Origin: Gammaproteobacteria bacterium UBA5078
GTDB taxonomy: Bacteria > Pseudomonadota > Gammaproteobacteria > Pseudomonadales > Pseudohongiellaceae
Assembly: GCA_002416505.1 (NCBI GenBank)
Contig: DIAM01000011.1
Span: 1-18,607, forward strand
Direction: 5' to 3'
DNA: 18,607 nt
The notes below the pieces were generated by a model that did not search any database, was not told the DNA's origin, and saw only the letters and a list, made by a program, of their open reading frames with translations. The number at the start of each line of letters is the position of its first letter. Position 1 is the stretch's first letter. A program made the translations under genes and the position numbers. This document shows positions 7,573-14,134 of this stretch, piece by piece.

Positions 7573-7586
7573 TTCGAGGTCTCGAA
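7573..7586. promoter_or_regulatory. 14-bp palindrome before PAL-like copy 1
   Basis: TTCGAG-GT-CTCGAA is a perfect inverted repeat 30 bp upstream of the ATG at 7617. Its arms share TCGAG with the hairpin before PHM-like copy 2, on the other side of the same divergent region. It is a possible operator; function is unproven. Confidence 0.3.
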
Positions 7587-7616
7587 GCCAAAAAACAGAA
7601 GACAGGAGAATTCCCC

Positions 7617-8657
7617 ATGAAAAGCATCACTAATAATGGCTTGTTGCTCGGCTCCCTGCTCGCATTGAGCGTGCTAAGCAGCAGCGCAATTGGACAATTG
7701 GATGACCCGAACACCGTCCCCAATCCCTATCAGGCCGTGCCTGATGTCTGGGCGCCACTGCCCGATGACCGCGAATGGGGTGCCACGAGTACGGTGTATT
7801 ACGCGGGCGAGGGCAATGTTTGGGCGGCAGAGCGTTGCGGAGGCAATGGCAATTGCCTGGACACACCAGAACTGGACCCGATTTTCCTAATTGACCCCGA
7901 GGGTCGCGTACTCAAGAGTTTTGGTGCGGGGCTAATCGTGTGGCCACACGGGATACACGTAGACTTCGAGGGCAATGTTTGGATCGCCGATGCGCGCGGC
8001 GACACCGCTCGCATGAAGGGCCATCAGGTCCATAAATTCAGCTCCGAAGGCGAGCTATTGATGAGCCTCGGCCTCCCTGGCATCGCGGGCAAGGGCAACA
8101 ATATCTTCGACCAACCCAACGATGTCTTGGTGGCCCCTAGTGGCGATATTTTTGTCGCCGATGGTCACTCGTCAAACGGCAACAACCGCATCGTGAAATT
8201 CAACAGCGAGGGCGAATACATCATGGAATGGGGCGGCAAGGGCACCGGCTCGGGCCAGCTCGATGTCCCACACGCCCTCGCCATGGACTCCGCGGGGCGC
8301 TTATTCGTGGCCGACCGCGGCAATAGCCGACTACAGATATTCGACCAGGAGGGCGCTTGGCTGGCGACTTGGACTCAATTCGGACGCCCTAGTGGTTTGT
8401 ATATCGATGGCAATGACACGCTCTACTCCGCGGACTCAGAGTCGAATACCGGGCCTGGGCGCAACCCCGGCTGGTATCGCGGAATCCGCATCGGCAGCAC
8501 AGAGACAGGGTTTGTAGAGGCGTTCATCCCCGATCCGAACACGGGGGAAGCGAACGGTACTAGTGTCGCGGAAGGGGTTACCGCCGATGAGGATGGTAAC
8601 GTCTACGGCGCGGAGGTCGCGCAGAGAGCCCTGCGCAAATACATCCTACAGCCCTAA
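7617..8657 (+). CDS. Exported NHL beta-propeller, PAL-like, copy 1 (active site incomplete)
   Basis: This is a 346-residue exported protein with a signal peptide (cleavage near Gly26), led by AGGAGA about 8 nt before the ATG. NHL-type blades recur: PHGIHVDFEGNVWIAD (110-125), QPNDVLVAPSGDIFVADG (166-183) and VPHALAMDSAGRLFVADRG (217-235). The spacing and wording resemble animal PAL, which cleaves peptidyl-alpha-hydroxyglycine to amide and glyoxylate. His111 and His219 match two of three zinc ligands, and Arg234 matches the ADR arginine. The third His position reads Glu319, the catalytic Tyr position reads His184, and the early Arg is missing. It may be a binding protein or have shifted chemistry. 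It is divergent from PHM-like copy 2 and convergent with the HupE-like gene. Confidence 0.75.
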   Translation: MKSITNNGLLLGSLLALSVLSSSAIGQLDDPNTVPNPYQAVPDVWAPLPDDREWGATSTVYYAGEGNVWAAERCGGNGNCLDTPELDPIFLIDPEGRVLKSFGAGLIVWPHGIHVDFEGNVWIADARGDTARMKGHQVHKFSSEGELLMSLGLPGIAGKGNNIFDQPNDVLVAPSGDIFVADGHSSNGNNRIVKFNSEGEYIMEWGGKGTGSGQLDVPHALAMDSAGRLFVADRGNSRLQIFDQEGAWLATWTQFGRPSGLYIDGNDTLYSADSESNTGPGRNPGWYRGIRIGSTETGFVEAFIPDPNTGEANGTSVAEGVTADEDGNVYGAEVAQRALRKYILQP

Positions 8658-8663
8658 GTTAAG

Positions 8664-8697
8664 GCGCTGGCCTGGACCGAACGGCCCAGGCCAGCGC
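8664..8697. terminator. Bidirectional hairpin between convergent genes
   Basis: A perfect 12-bp stem, GCGCTGGCCTGG with CCAGGCCAGCGC, and a 10-nt loop lie 6 bp after the stop of the propeller gene and 4 bp before the HupE-like stop. Neither side has a real T-run, so it is a strong hairpin but a weak intrinsic terminator. It probably serves both transcripts. Confidence 0.6.
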
Positions 8698-8701
8698 AGA
8701 A

Positions 8702-10123
8702 TTAAGCTTGGGGGTTCTTGCTCGCGCTCGCTAGAGGCTGCGCGAAGAAACGACCAAATAGATTCTGCATCACCCACAGCGTAACAATGGCAATGATTAA
8801 CAGTATTCCCCACTGCGTCAACGACACATAGAAGGCCCTGTTAATGACGGGAAAGCTAATATCGTATGCCATTAGGGTAGCCCAACGCTCTGTCATCCAG
8901 TGCCAAGCGCTGTGCGCAACCAAGGCGGAGAGGATTATCACCCCCATGCGCTCCGCGACGAAGTAACGGAACAACAGCACCAATAGTGGCACTACTATAC
9001 AGAGCACCAGCATCTGCCCGAACTCGACACCGATATTAAAGGAGAGCAATGCGGTAAGTAGGTGTCCGCCAGCGAATTGCATGCTTTCGGTCAGCAGGAA
9101 AGAGAATCCGAAACCGTGGATAAGCCCGAAGCCGAAGGTCACCAGCCAGCGATTCTCCTGTTTGAAGCCGATAATATTCTCGAAGGCCATGTAGACGATG
9201 GAGATCGCAATCAGGGTCTCGATCATCGGCGGGAACCACAGCGCTGAGGGGACTACACCGAACAGCGACGAAATCAGGGTGATCGAATGAGCAACCGTGA
9301 ATGCGGTGATAACGGGAAACAGAGCGCGAATATTGCGGAATGGGATAACAAGACACAGAAGGAACAGGATGTGATCCGTACCGTCGAGAATATGCTCAAA
9401 GCCCATCACGATGAATCGCCAAGACGCCTGAAACCAGCTTGGATCGAGACTAACGAGGCCCGGATTGCCGACGAAACTAAATGGGCGCTCGGCCCCGTCA
9501 GGCAATACGTAACGGATTACGGTATTCGTTTGAACCCCGAGGATCGCAAGGCGCGAATCGACGGCAAAGCGCGACTCGGCAGACTCTATGGGGAATGTAA
9601 TGAGGGCGTCGAACTGCCCCTGACGCCAGTATAGGTTTACAGAGTCATCCAGCTTAGGGCTTTGCACATTCGCCAACGCCTCTTCGAAACTGCCAAATGA
9701 GCGATCTCCGGGCAAAGAGACGCGCACATTGCGGACCTCATATTGCTCTAGCAGGCGGTCACCCTCGAAAAAACGGATATTCCCTAGGATATAGGTATCA
9801 ACAGCCGTAAAGAGCGTGGGGTCGGCCTCGGAGAAGATTAGAGAGCCCGGCACGCCGCGTTTGGGGAAGTCGATCTCGCCCAGCGCGTCCATCGGCACAC
9901 GCAGTAATACCGATAGTTGGTTGCCCTCGGGTTTTACGAAAGCCTGCACCGATACCGAAAGAGGGACATCGTCCGCGACCGCTACCTTAGCCGACCAGAT
10001 TAAGGCCAGTAATAGCAGCGCCAAGAGGCACCACGGGGCTAGACTCGAGCGGCGCAACTGCTCTACCGGCGCCACAGCAGTCAACACCACCGGCCTCTCT
10101 CTCTTAAAATTCTCGTTATTCAA
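8702..10123 (-). CDS. HupE/UreJ-type membrane protein, possible metal permease
   Basis: This is a protein of up to 473 residues. A hydrophobic N-terminal segment (about 30-50) ending in AVA-DD is followed by an extracytoplasmic beta-rich domain (about 52-228) and six to seven membrane helices (about 232-455). The HX5DH motif of HupE nickel permeases appears as His244-Asp250-His251. His279 (AHS), HGFGF (336-340), FNIGVEFGQ (362-370) and His404/His408 add more possible metal ligands. This large-domain form resembles what Pfam calls HupE_UreJ_2, whose cargo is not settled. Between copper and zinc-type enzymes a metal-supply role is attractive but inferred. The start is uncertain: TTG at 10123 has AAGGA too close, while GTG at 10090 or 10087 lies just after AGAGAGG. 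No ATG is available before the signal segment. Confidence 0.8.
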   Translation of the reverse strand: MNNENFKRERPVVLTAVAPVEQLRRSSLAPWCLLALLLLALIWSAKVAVADDVPLSVSVQAFVKPEGNQLSVLLRVPMDALGEIDFPKRGVPGSLIFSEADPTLFTAVDTYILGNIRFFEGDRLLEQYEVRNVRVSLPGDRSFGSFEEALANVQSPKLDDSVNLYWRQGQFDALITFPIESAESRFAVDSRLAILGVQTNTVIRYVLPDGAERPFSFVGNPGLVSLDPSWFQASWRFIVMGFEHILDGTDHILFLLCLVIPFRNIRALFPVITAFTVAHSITLISSLFGVVPSALWFPPMIETLIAISIVYMAFENIIGFKQENRWLVTFGFGLIHGFGFSFLLTESMQFAGGHLLTALLSFNIGVEFGQMLVLCIVVPLLVLLFRYFVAERMGVIILSALVAHSAWHWMTERWATLMAYDISFPVINRAFYVSLTQWGILLIIAIVTLWVMQNLFGRFFAQPLASASKNPQA

Positions 10124-10191
10124 GTCCTTACCCTCTCATTTTTTTCGTTATAGCGACACGCCAATCACCAGTATTTATAGGCCTCGCGGCC

Positions 10192-10209
10192 ATTTGTAAG
10201 TATTTGTAA
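10192..10209. repeat. Tandem ATTTGTAA, one helical turn apart
   Basis: ATTTGTAA occurs at 10192-10199 and 10202-10209, exactly 10 bp apart, in the divergent region between the HupE-like and PAL-like copy 2 genes. The helical phasing suggests a protein site, but AT-rich 8-mers recur by chance. Confidence 0.3.
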
Positions 10210-10233
10210 TCACACCCTTGAAATCGCGGAATC

Positions 10234-10267
10234 TGAGTATACTGTCTCGATAGAAGTGAGTATACTG
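10234..10267. promoter_or_regulatory. Repeated TGAGTATACTG operator-like site before PAL-like copy 2
   Basis: The 11-mer TGAGTATACTG occurs at 10234-10244 and again at 10257-10267. Each copy contains the perfect 8-bp palindrome AGTATACT. The copies are 23 bp apart, about two helical turns, and 60-90 bp upstream of the ATG at 10326. The embedded TATACT could double as a -10 box, but no good -35 is in register (TTGAAA at 10218-10223 is only 14 bp from the first). Confidence 0.5.
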
Positions 10268-10325
10268 CCAGCCGGTCTAAAAAAAACGAAGCCTCAGAAG
10301 AGACTTACCCCGGAGGGAAATAAGA

Positions 10326-11510
10326 ATGACAAGACAACTTAAATATGCGGCAGGAGCCACGTTTGCACTGGGTTTAGTAGCACTTGGTGTAAGTCAGTCA
10401 CAGCTGCAGGAACCTGCAGAAGCGGCCAGCAATATGGTCATGGCACCAACGTTTTTGGTCGATCCATATTGGCCTAAGCCACTTCCAAATAACTGGATTC
10501 TAGGCCGCACAATCGGCGTTGACGTCGATGCACGCGACCACGTATTCATCGTACACCGCGACCAAGACTCCATGTTCGGTGGCGCTACAGAGATCGGCCT
10601 TAAGCTTGGCGTCAGCGGCTGCTGTACCCCAGCACCTCCCATCATTGAATTCGATCCTGCCGGTAATGTCGTTAATGCTTGGGGCGGCCCAGGCGACGGT
10701 TTCACTTGGCCCGCGTCTAACCACGGTATCGACGTAGCGCCTAACGGCAACGTTTGGATCGGCGGCAACGGCGGCGGCGACTCTCACGTCCTCGTATTCA
10801 CTGGCGACGGACAGTTCGTTGCAGAATACGGCGAGCCTGGTCAGGCTGCTGACAGCAACAGCACGACTCACTTCTCACAAGTTGCAGAGATCGAAGTCGA
10901 TCCGCTGACTAACGAAGTGTATCTAGCTGACGGTTACGGCAATAAGCGTATCGCAGTACTCGACGCAAACACTGGCGCATTCAAGCGCTACTGGGGCGCC
11001 TACGGCAATCGTCCAGAAGACGGTCGCGTTGGCTACACGCCAGGCGAGCCATTGGCTACACAGTTCCGCGGCCCAGTTCACTGCGCCACACCATCTAACG
11101 ATGGCCTGCTGTATGTTTGTGACCGCGGTACTGACCGTATCCAAGTATTCCGCAAAGACGGCACTTACGTAAAAGAAGTACAAGTTGCTCCTGAGACGTT
11201 GAACCAAGGCTCTACTTGGGACATCGACTTCTCTAAAGACCCAGAGCAGAAGTACCTGTACCTCGCCGATGGACAAAACTTCCGAGTTTATATCCTCGAC
11301 CGTCAGTCTCTTGAGCTAATCACAAGCTTCGGTCATGGCGGCCGTGGTCCTGGCCAGTGGTATGCACCGCACAGCCTTGCGACTAACTCTGCTGGTGACA
11401 TCTTCACCACTGAGACTTATGAAGGTAAGCGCGTTCAGAAATTCGCCTACCAAGGCATCAAAGAAGTTCCACGCGTTCAAGGCGCGGCATGGCCTGCAGA
11501 CAAACTGTAA
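10326..11510 (+). CDS. Exported NHL beta-propeller, PAL-like, copy 2 (complete active-site set)
   Basis: This is a 394-residue protein with an N-terminal hydrophobic export segment (about 8-24). Against animal PAL as I remember it, the metal ligands match His133 (NHGID), His252 (GPVHC) and His349 (APHSLA). The catalytic Tyr matches Tyr204 (DGYGNKRI), and the arginines match Arg78 (VHRD) and Arg267 (CDRG). PAL cleaves peptidyl-alpha-hydroxyglycine into peptide amide and glyoxylate using zinc, so activity is possible. Cys99-Cys100, Cys254 and Cys265 could form disulfides. GGAGG lies about 10 nt before the ATG. Codons favour ATC, AAC, CGT/CGC and TTC more than in copy 1, suggesting high expression, and a strong terminator follows. 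It is divergent from the HupE-like gene. It could still be another NHL hydrolase or a binding propeller. Confidence 0.8.
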   Translation: MTRQLKYAAGATFALGLVALGVSQSQLQEPAEAASNMVMAPTFLVDPYWPKPLPNNWILGRTIGVDVDARDHVFIVHRDQDSMFGGATEIGLKLGVSGCCTPAPPIIEFDPAGNVVNAWGGPGDGFTWPASNHGIDVAPNGNVWIGGNGGGDSHVLVFTGDGQFVAEYGEPGQAADSNSTTHFSQVAEIEVDPLTNEVYLADGYGNKRIAVLDANTGAFKRYWGAYGNRPEDGRVGYTPGEPLATQFRGPVHCATPSNDGLLYVCDRGTDRIQVFRKDGTYVKEVQVAPETLNQGSTWDIDFSKDPEQKYLYLADGQNFRVYILDRQSLELITSFGHGGRGPGQWYAPHSLATNSAGDIFTTETYEGKRVQKFAYQGIKEVPRVQGAAWPADKL

Positions 11511-11546
11511 GCTAGAGCACTTCTTCTCCCTTACTTAGGGATATCT

Positions 11547-11583
11547 AAAAGCCACCGCTTGAGTCTCAAGCGGTGGCTTTTTT
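11547..11583 (+). terminator. Strong rho-independent terminator of PAL-like copy 2
   Basis: A 15-bp perfect stem (11547-11561 with 11567-11581), a 5-nt loop and a run of six T (11578-11583) lie 36 bp after the stop at 11510. This is one of the clearest terminators in the window. Confidence 0.95.
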
Positions 11584-11593
11584 CATTGCCTGT

Positions 11594-11650
11594 TGAATGC
11601 AATGCGTATTTAAATTAAGTTTGCATTCAGCTTATAAGCCCCACAATAAT
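11594..11650 (+). promoter_or_regulatory. Promoter with overlapping inverted repeat for the 11681 gene
   Basis: TTGCAT (11621-11626), an 18-bp spacer and AATAAT (11645-11650) form a fair sigma70 promoter, 31 bp before the ATG. TGAATGCAA (11594-11602) and TTGCATTCA (11621-11629) are perfect 9-bp inverted repeats with an 18-bp spacer. The right arm covers the -35, an arrangement that suits a repressor. Confidence 0.4.
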
Positions 11651-11680
11651 CACAACGCCACAAAACCTTCTGGAGTCGCT

Positions 11681-12208
11681 ATGTCTTTTCGCCGTTTCTT
11701 CGCCGCAATGCCAATGCTTTGCATATTGTCATTCTCAGCCGTCAGCTTTGCTGAGGATATCGAGGTCAATTTCACCTATAAGCAAGACCCCCAAGTCGAT
11801 TTCAGCAAGGCGCCAAAAGGCTCACTGAAGATTGCCAGCTTTACAGACGCGCGCGACGGCGATGCCACACTTATCGGCAGCTATAACGCCGAGCAGCCTG
11901 TTGCAGAGATAGTGCATGACGCATTGAGCCAAGCCTTCATCGCGGGTGGCGCCGGGCTCGTCGAGGAAGGCCAGAGTCTGACGCTAAACGGGGAAGTAAC
12001 CGAGTTTTCCGTTCAGGACAAGGCCGGTGAATACGATGTCATCGTGCGCGTTCACGCTACCCTGCGCGCAGGCAGCCGCACCGCCTATGACACCGTGATT
12101 TTCGGGCGCGCCAGCGCCACCGAGCTCAATGCCGCGATTCATGGGGCATTAGAGAAGCTGATCACGTCTTTAATTTGGGACGATTACTTCCTAAATGAGG
12201 TAATCTAA
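11681..12208 (+). CDS. Exported protein of unknown function, 175 residues
   Basis: I do not recognise this protein with confidence. The ATG at 11681 is chosen over an in-frame ATG at 11597 because TCTGGAG stands just before it and it begins a clean signal peptide (cleavage likely after Ala24, SFA-ED). The upstream 28 codons also overlap the probable promoter. The mature protein is about 151 residues, alpha/beta, with no cysteine and no membrane segment. The pattern of a strand ending in FTDARD, a helix near residues 75-90 and a later GEVTEF strand faintly recalls YajG-like periplasmic lipoproteins, but there is no lipobox. It is followed after 39 bp by the NIPSNAP gene on the same strand, probably in one transcript. 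Confidence 0.7.
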   Translation: MSFRRFFAAMPMLCILSFSAVSFAEDIEVNFTYKQDPQVDFSKAPKGSLKIASFTDARDGDATLIGSYNAEQPVAEIVHDALSQAFIAGGAGLVEEGQSLTLNGEVTEFSVQDKAGEYDVIVRVHATLRAGSRTAYDTVIFGRASATELNAAIHGALEKLITSLIWDDYFLNEVI

Positions 12209-12247
12209 ACGCAGCGCTTAACAACAAAAACAGGAAGGAAGCTCGCT

Positions 12248-12676
12248 ATGACGCCAATCGTTCGTAAGATATTAGTCTGCACCGCATCACTAGTCTTAAC
12301 TCTCGGCGTCTTGAGCGCGCCAAACCCCGCACAGGCTCAAGGCGGAAAGGTCTTCGAGCTGCGCACCTACACCGCCACCCCTGGCAATCTCGATAAGCTG
12401 TTGACGCGGTTCCGCGATCACACCATGCGTATTTTCGAGAAGCATGGCATGACGAATATAGGATACTGGGTACCTACTGACGAGGCGGAGTCTTCGAACA
12501 CCCTGGTCTATATTCTTGCCCATGATAGCCAAGAGGCCGCCACTCGTTCGTGGCAGGCATTCTCGCAGGATCCTGAGTGGAAGAAGGTCAATGACGAGTC
12601 GAATGCGGATGGTCCGATTCTGCAGGGAGTCGTTCGCAAATATATGACAACGACGGATTTCTCGCCCTTAAAATGA
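12248..12676 (+). CDS. Exported NIPSNAP-family protein
   Basis: This is a 142-residue protein with a signal peptide (cleavage likely after Ala30, AQA-QGG) and one NIPSNAP domain (about 35-138). The family signature is clear: FELRTYT near the start, FRDHTMRIFEKHGM (55-68), GYW, LVYILAH (86-92), an SWQAF helix with DPEW, and the C-terminal TDFSPLK. NIPSNAP domains have a dimeric alpha/beta-barrel fold like antibiotic-biosynthesis monooxygenases. Their biochemical role in bacteria is mostly undefined. GGAAGG precedes the ATG. It forms a short operon with the upstream exported protein and ends at a hairpin shared with the convergent small-protein gene. Confidence 0.9.
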   Translation: MTPIVRKILVCTASLVLTLGVLSAPNPAQAQGGKVFELRTYTATPGNLDKLLTRFRDHTMRIFEKHGMTNIGYWVPTDEAESSNTLVYILAHDSQEAATRSWQAFSQDPEWKKVNDESNADGPILQGVVRKYMTTTDFSPLK

Positions 12677-12682
12677 GTGCAA

Positions 12683-12715
12683 GCTGCGAGGCTTACAGAG
12701 CCTCGCAGCGTTTCT
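12683..12715. terminator. Hairpin terminator between convergent transcripts
   Basis: An 11-bp perfect stem GCTGCGAGGCT/AGCCTCGCAGC (12683-12693 with 12699-12709) has a 5-nt loop and is followed by GTTTCT on the plus strand. It begins 7 bp after the NIPSNAP stop. The tail touches the stop codon of the minus-strand small gene, so it may serve both directions. Confidence 0.7.
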
Positions 12716-12866
12716 AGCCGTACGCCATCTCCAACATTTCCAATACACCGCTTATCTGGATTGCCCAATAAATTAGCGCCACTACGATCACCGTCGAAGA
12801 GGCCCCTAAGGCGATCAGCTCTAGACGGTCCATACCTTCTTTTTTACTTTCTGACGACTCTTGCAT
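12714..12866 (-). CDS. Small single-pass membrane protein, 50 residues, C-terminal glycine
   Basis: This short gene was found by reading the minus strand. ATG at 12866 has GGAG 7 nt upstream, then 50 codons to TAG at 12714. Residues 1-16 are charged (SESKKEGMDRLE). Residues 17-38 form one hydrophobic helix (LIALGASSTVIVVALIYWAI). The tail is short and acidic and ends MAYG. The basic residues before the helix suggest the N-terminus is cytoplasmic and the C-terminus periplasmic. It follows the 12906-13382 gene by 39 bp on the same strand and looks like the last gene of that operon. It may be a partner of the neighbouring membrane proteins. It is not a family I recognise. Confidence 0.65.
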   Translation of the reverse strand: MQESSESKKEGMDRLELIALGASSTVIVVALIYWAIQISGVLEMLEMAYG

Positions 12867-12905
12867 CTTAGAACTCCGAGCCCTCGTCGGGGCAGAATCA
12901 CTATG

Positions 12906-13382
12906 TTATGAGAACCCGATCCAACGCCCAGTAGCCGCGACCGAAAACCAGATAATAATTGAGGCCACGGCAACAGCCTTCAGCACTATAGGATTGATAC
13001 TCGCGTGTGGCCGCTTGAGCAGTGGTCGCTTGATGGCGAACACGAAGACGATGCCCGTAAGCAGTGCCGACATCTTCGCCCAGTAAAACGGGTTGTAATA
13101 CATGCGCGTCGCGACAGCGGCCGCCATGAAAATACCCGTCGAGATGATGACGATCAACGCCACTCGAAACCATTTATGCGCGCTCTCTACCACCACTTCG
13201 GAAGGCACATCTCGCAACATCACATTGAGCAAACGCAGGTCCGTCACTAATACGGTGCCCCCTAAAAGCGCTAACGACATCAGGTGCAGCGATTGCCCTA
13301 TGGCATAGACGCCACCATAGGTCTTGCCGATAGACCCTAGCATCGAGGTCTCTGCCCACTCAAAAAAAGTTAATAATTCCAC
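12906..13382 (-). CDS. Four-helix membrane protein of unknown function, copy B
   Basis: This 158-residue protein has about four membrane helices (roughly 25-47, 70-92, 102-118, 134-150). It starts at GTG 13382, with GGGGAG upstream. It shares with the preceding gene an N-terminal F-x-x-W pattern, a conserved His in the first helix (His33, SLHLM), a [DM]R[LM]L motif after it and TGR near the C-terminus. His33, His69 and Trp101 are the notable polar or aromatic residues in or near helices, and His33 could in principle ligate haem. The proteins resemble small membrane proteins that databases list only as domains of unknown function (I think DUF6644, from memory). It lies 30 bp after copy A and 39 bp before the 50-residue gene. 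Confidence 0.75.
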   Translation of the reverse strand: MELLTFFEWAETSMLGSIGKTYGGVYAIGQSLHLMSLALLGGTVLVTDLRLLNVMLRDVPSEVVVESAHKWFRVALIVIISTGIFMAAAVATRMYYNPFYWAKMSALLTGIVFVFAIKRPLLKRPHASINPIVLKAVAVASIIIWFSVAATGRWIGFS

Positions 13383-13412
13383 GCCTCTCTCCCCCTATTG
13401 TCGATATGGCGA

Positions 13413-13973
13413 TTACTCAGCCATGCATCCAGCCGCCCAAGCAATCATGTCTGATTGCACCCGATAGCAATCGTACCAATCATAGGCAATGAGCCGCCCA
13501 GTGGTAACGACGCCGGCCCACAAACCAAGCGAGAGGCCCGCGGCGTAGCGTAGGCGTTTAGGAGCCTTGGGTTCCTTGTCCCAAGTCGCGACAGATTCGT
13601 TCATTTTTTTATGAAAGAGCCAGGCATTCACTGCCGCAGCAAACAGGAGTACAAATTTGATACGGAACCAGATGCTCTGTGTCGTGCGCACCGGAACCGC
13701 AAAGAATAACAACAGGCCGGTGACAATCATGATCGTGAACCCGATCATCATGGGAATATTGAGGCGCGCGGCGATCCGCGATGCGGGGACACTACTCAGG
13801 GTGAGTCCAAGCATGCGCATATCAATAATGAAGAGCATGCCTAGAGAAATCATTAGCGCGACAACATGGGTCGACTCTACCCAGTTGTACATATAGTAGG
13901 ACTCATGCAGCCGTGTGCTCAATTCAAAGGTATCGAGCCACTGCGCAAAGTCGAATAAGAGTTGGTTTAGCAC
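13413..13973 (-). CDS. Four-helix membrane protein of unknown function, copy A
   Basis: This 186-residue paralogue of the next gene starts at GTG 13973 behind a GGGGGGA Shine-Dalgarno. An in-frame ATG at 14102 would add 43 residues with no family match and no good ribosome site. I prefer the GTG because it aligns with the start of copy B. Shared features are FAQWLDTFELS at the N-terminus, the first-helix His36 (STHVV aligned to His33 of copy B), DMRML (51-55) and TTGRLI near 157-162. His121 (WLFHKK) sits at a helix end. The C-terminal tail with two Cys (169, 183) is absent from copy B. Function unknown; being a tandem pair suggests a heterodimer. Confidence 0.72.
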   Translation of the reverse strand: MLNQLLFDFAQWLDTFELSTRLHESYYMYNWVESTHVVALMISLGMLFIIDMRMLGLTLSSVPASRIAARLNIPMMIGFTIMIVTGLLLFFAVPVRTTQSIWFRIKFVLLFAAAVNAWLFHKKMNESVATWDKEPKAPKRLRYAAGLSLGLWAGVVTTGRLIAYDWYDCYRVQSDMIAWAAGCMAE

Positions 13974-14134
13974 GTCGTCCCCCCCACAGGTACTTGTTGT
14001 TATTTTGACCTTCAGCGCGCCTAAAGCGACCGCTATAACATAACACAGAACCATGTAAGCCTGACCAGTTTGAACCGGCAGCCTATCGCAAGAAGCATTC
14101 AACTCATTGCCGGTAAACAGTCCCCGAGTGGGTT

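Larger units (their letters stand above)
7293..7616. other. Divergent intergenic region between PHM-like copy 2 and PAL-like copy 1
   Basis: This 324-bp region has no credible gene. It holds a possible minus-strand promoter and leader hairpin on the left and a palindrome in the plus-strand leader on the right, listed separately. An AGAGT (7421-7425)/ACTCT (7433-7437) inverted repeat with a 7-bp spacer lies between them. I found no convincing -35/-10 pair for the rightward gene. Confidence 0.6.

Noticed and set aside
13974..14102. 43-residue N-terminal extension of membrane protein copy A
   Set aside because: No Shine-Dalgarno before the ATG at 14102, and the paralogue aligns from the GTG at 13973.
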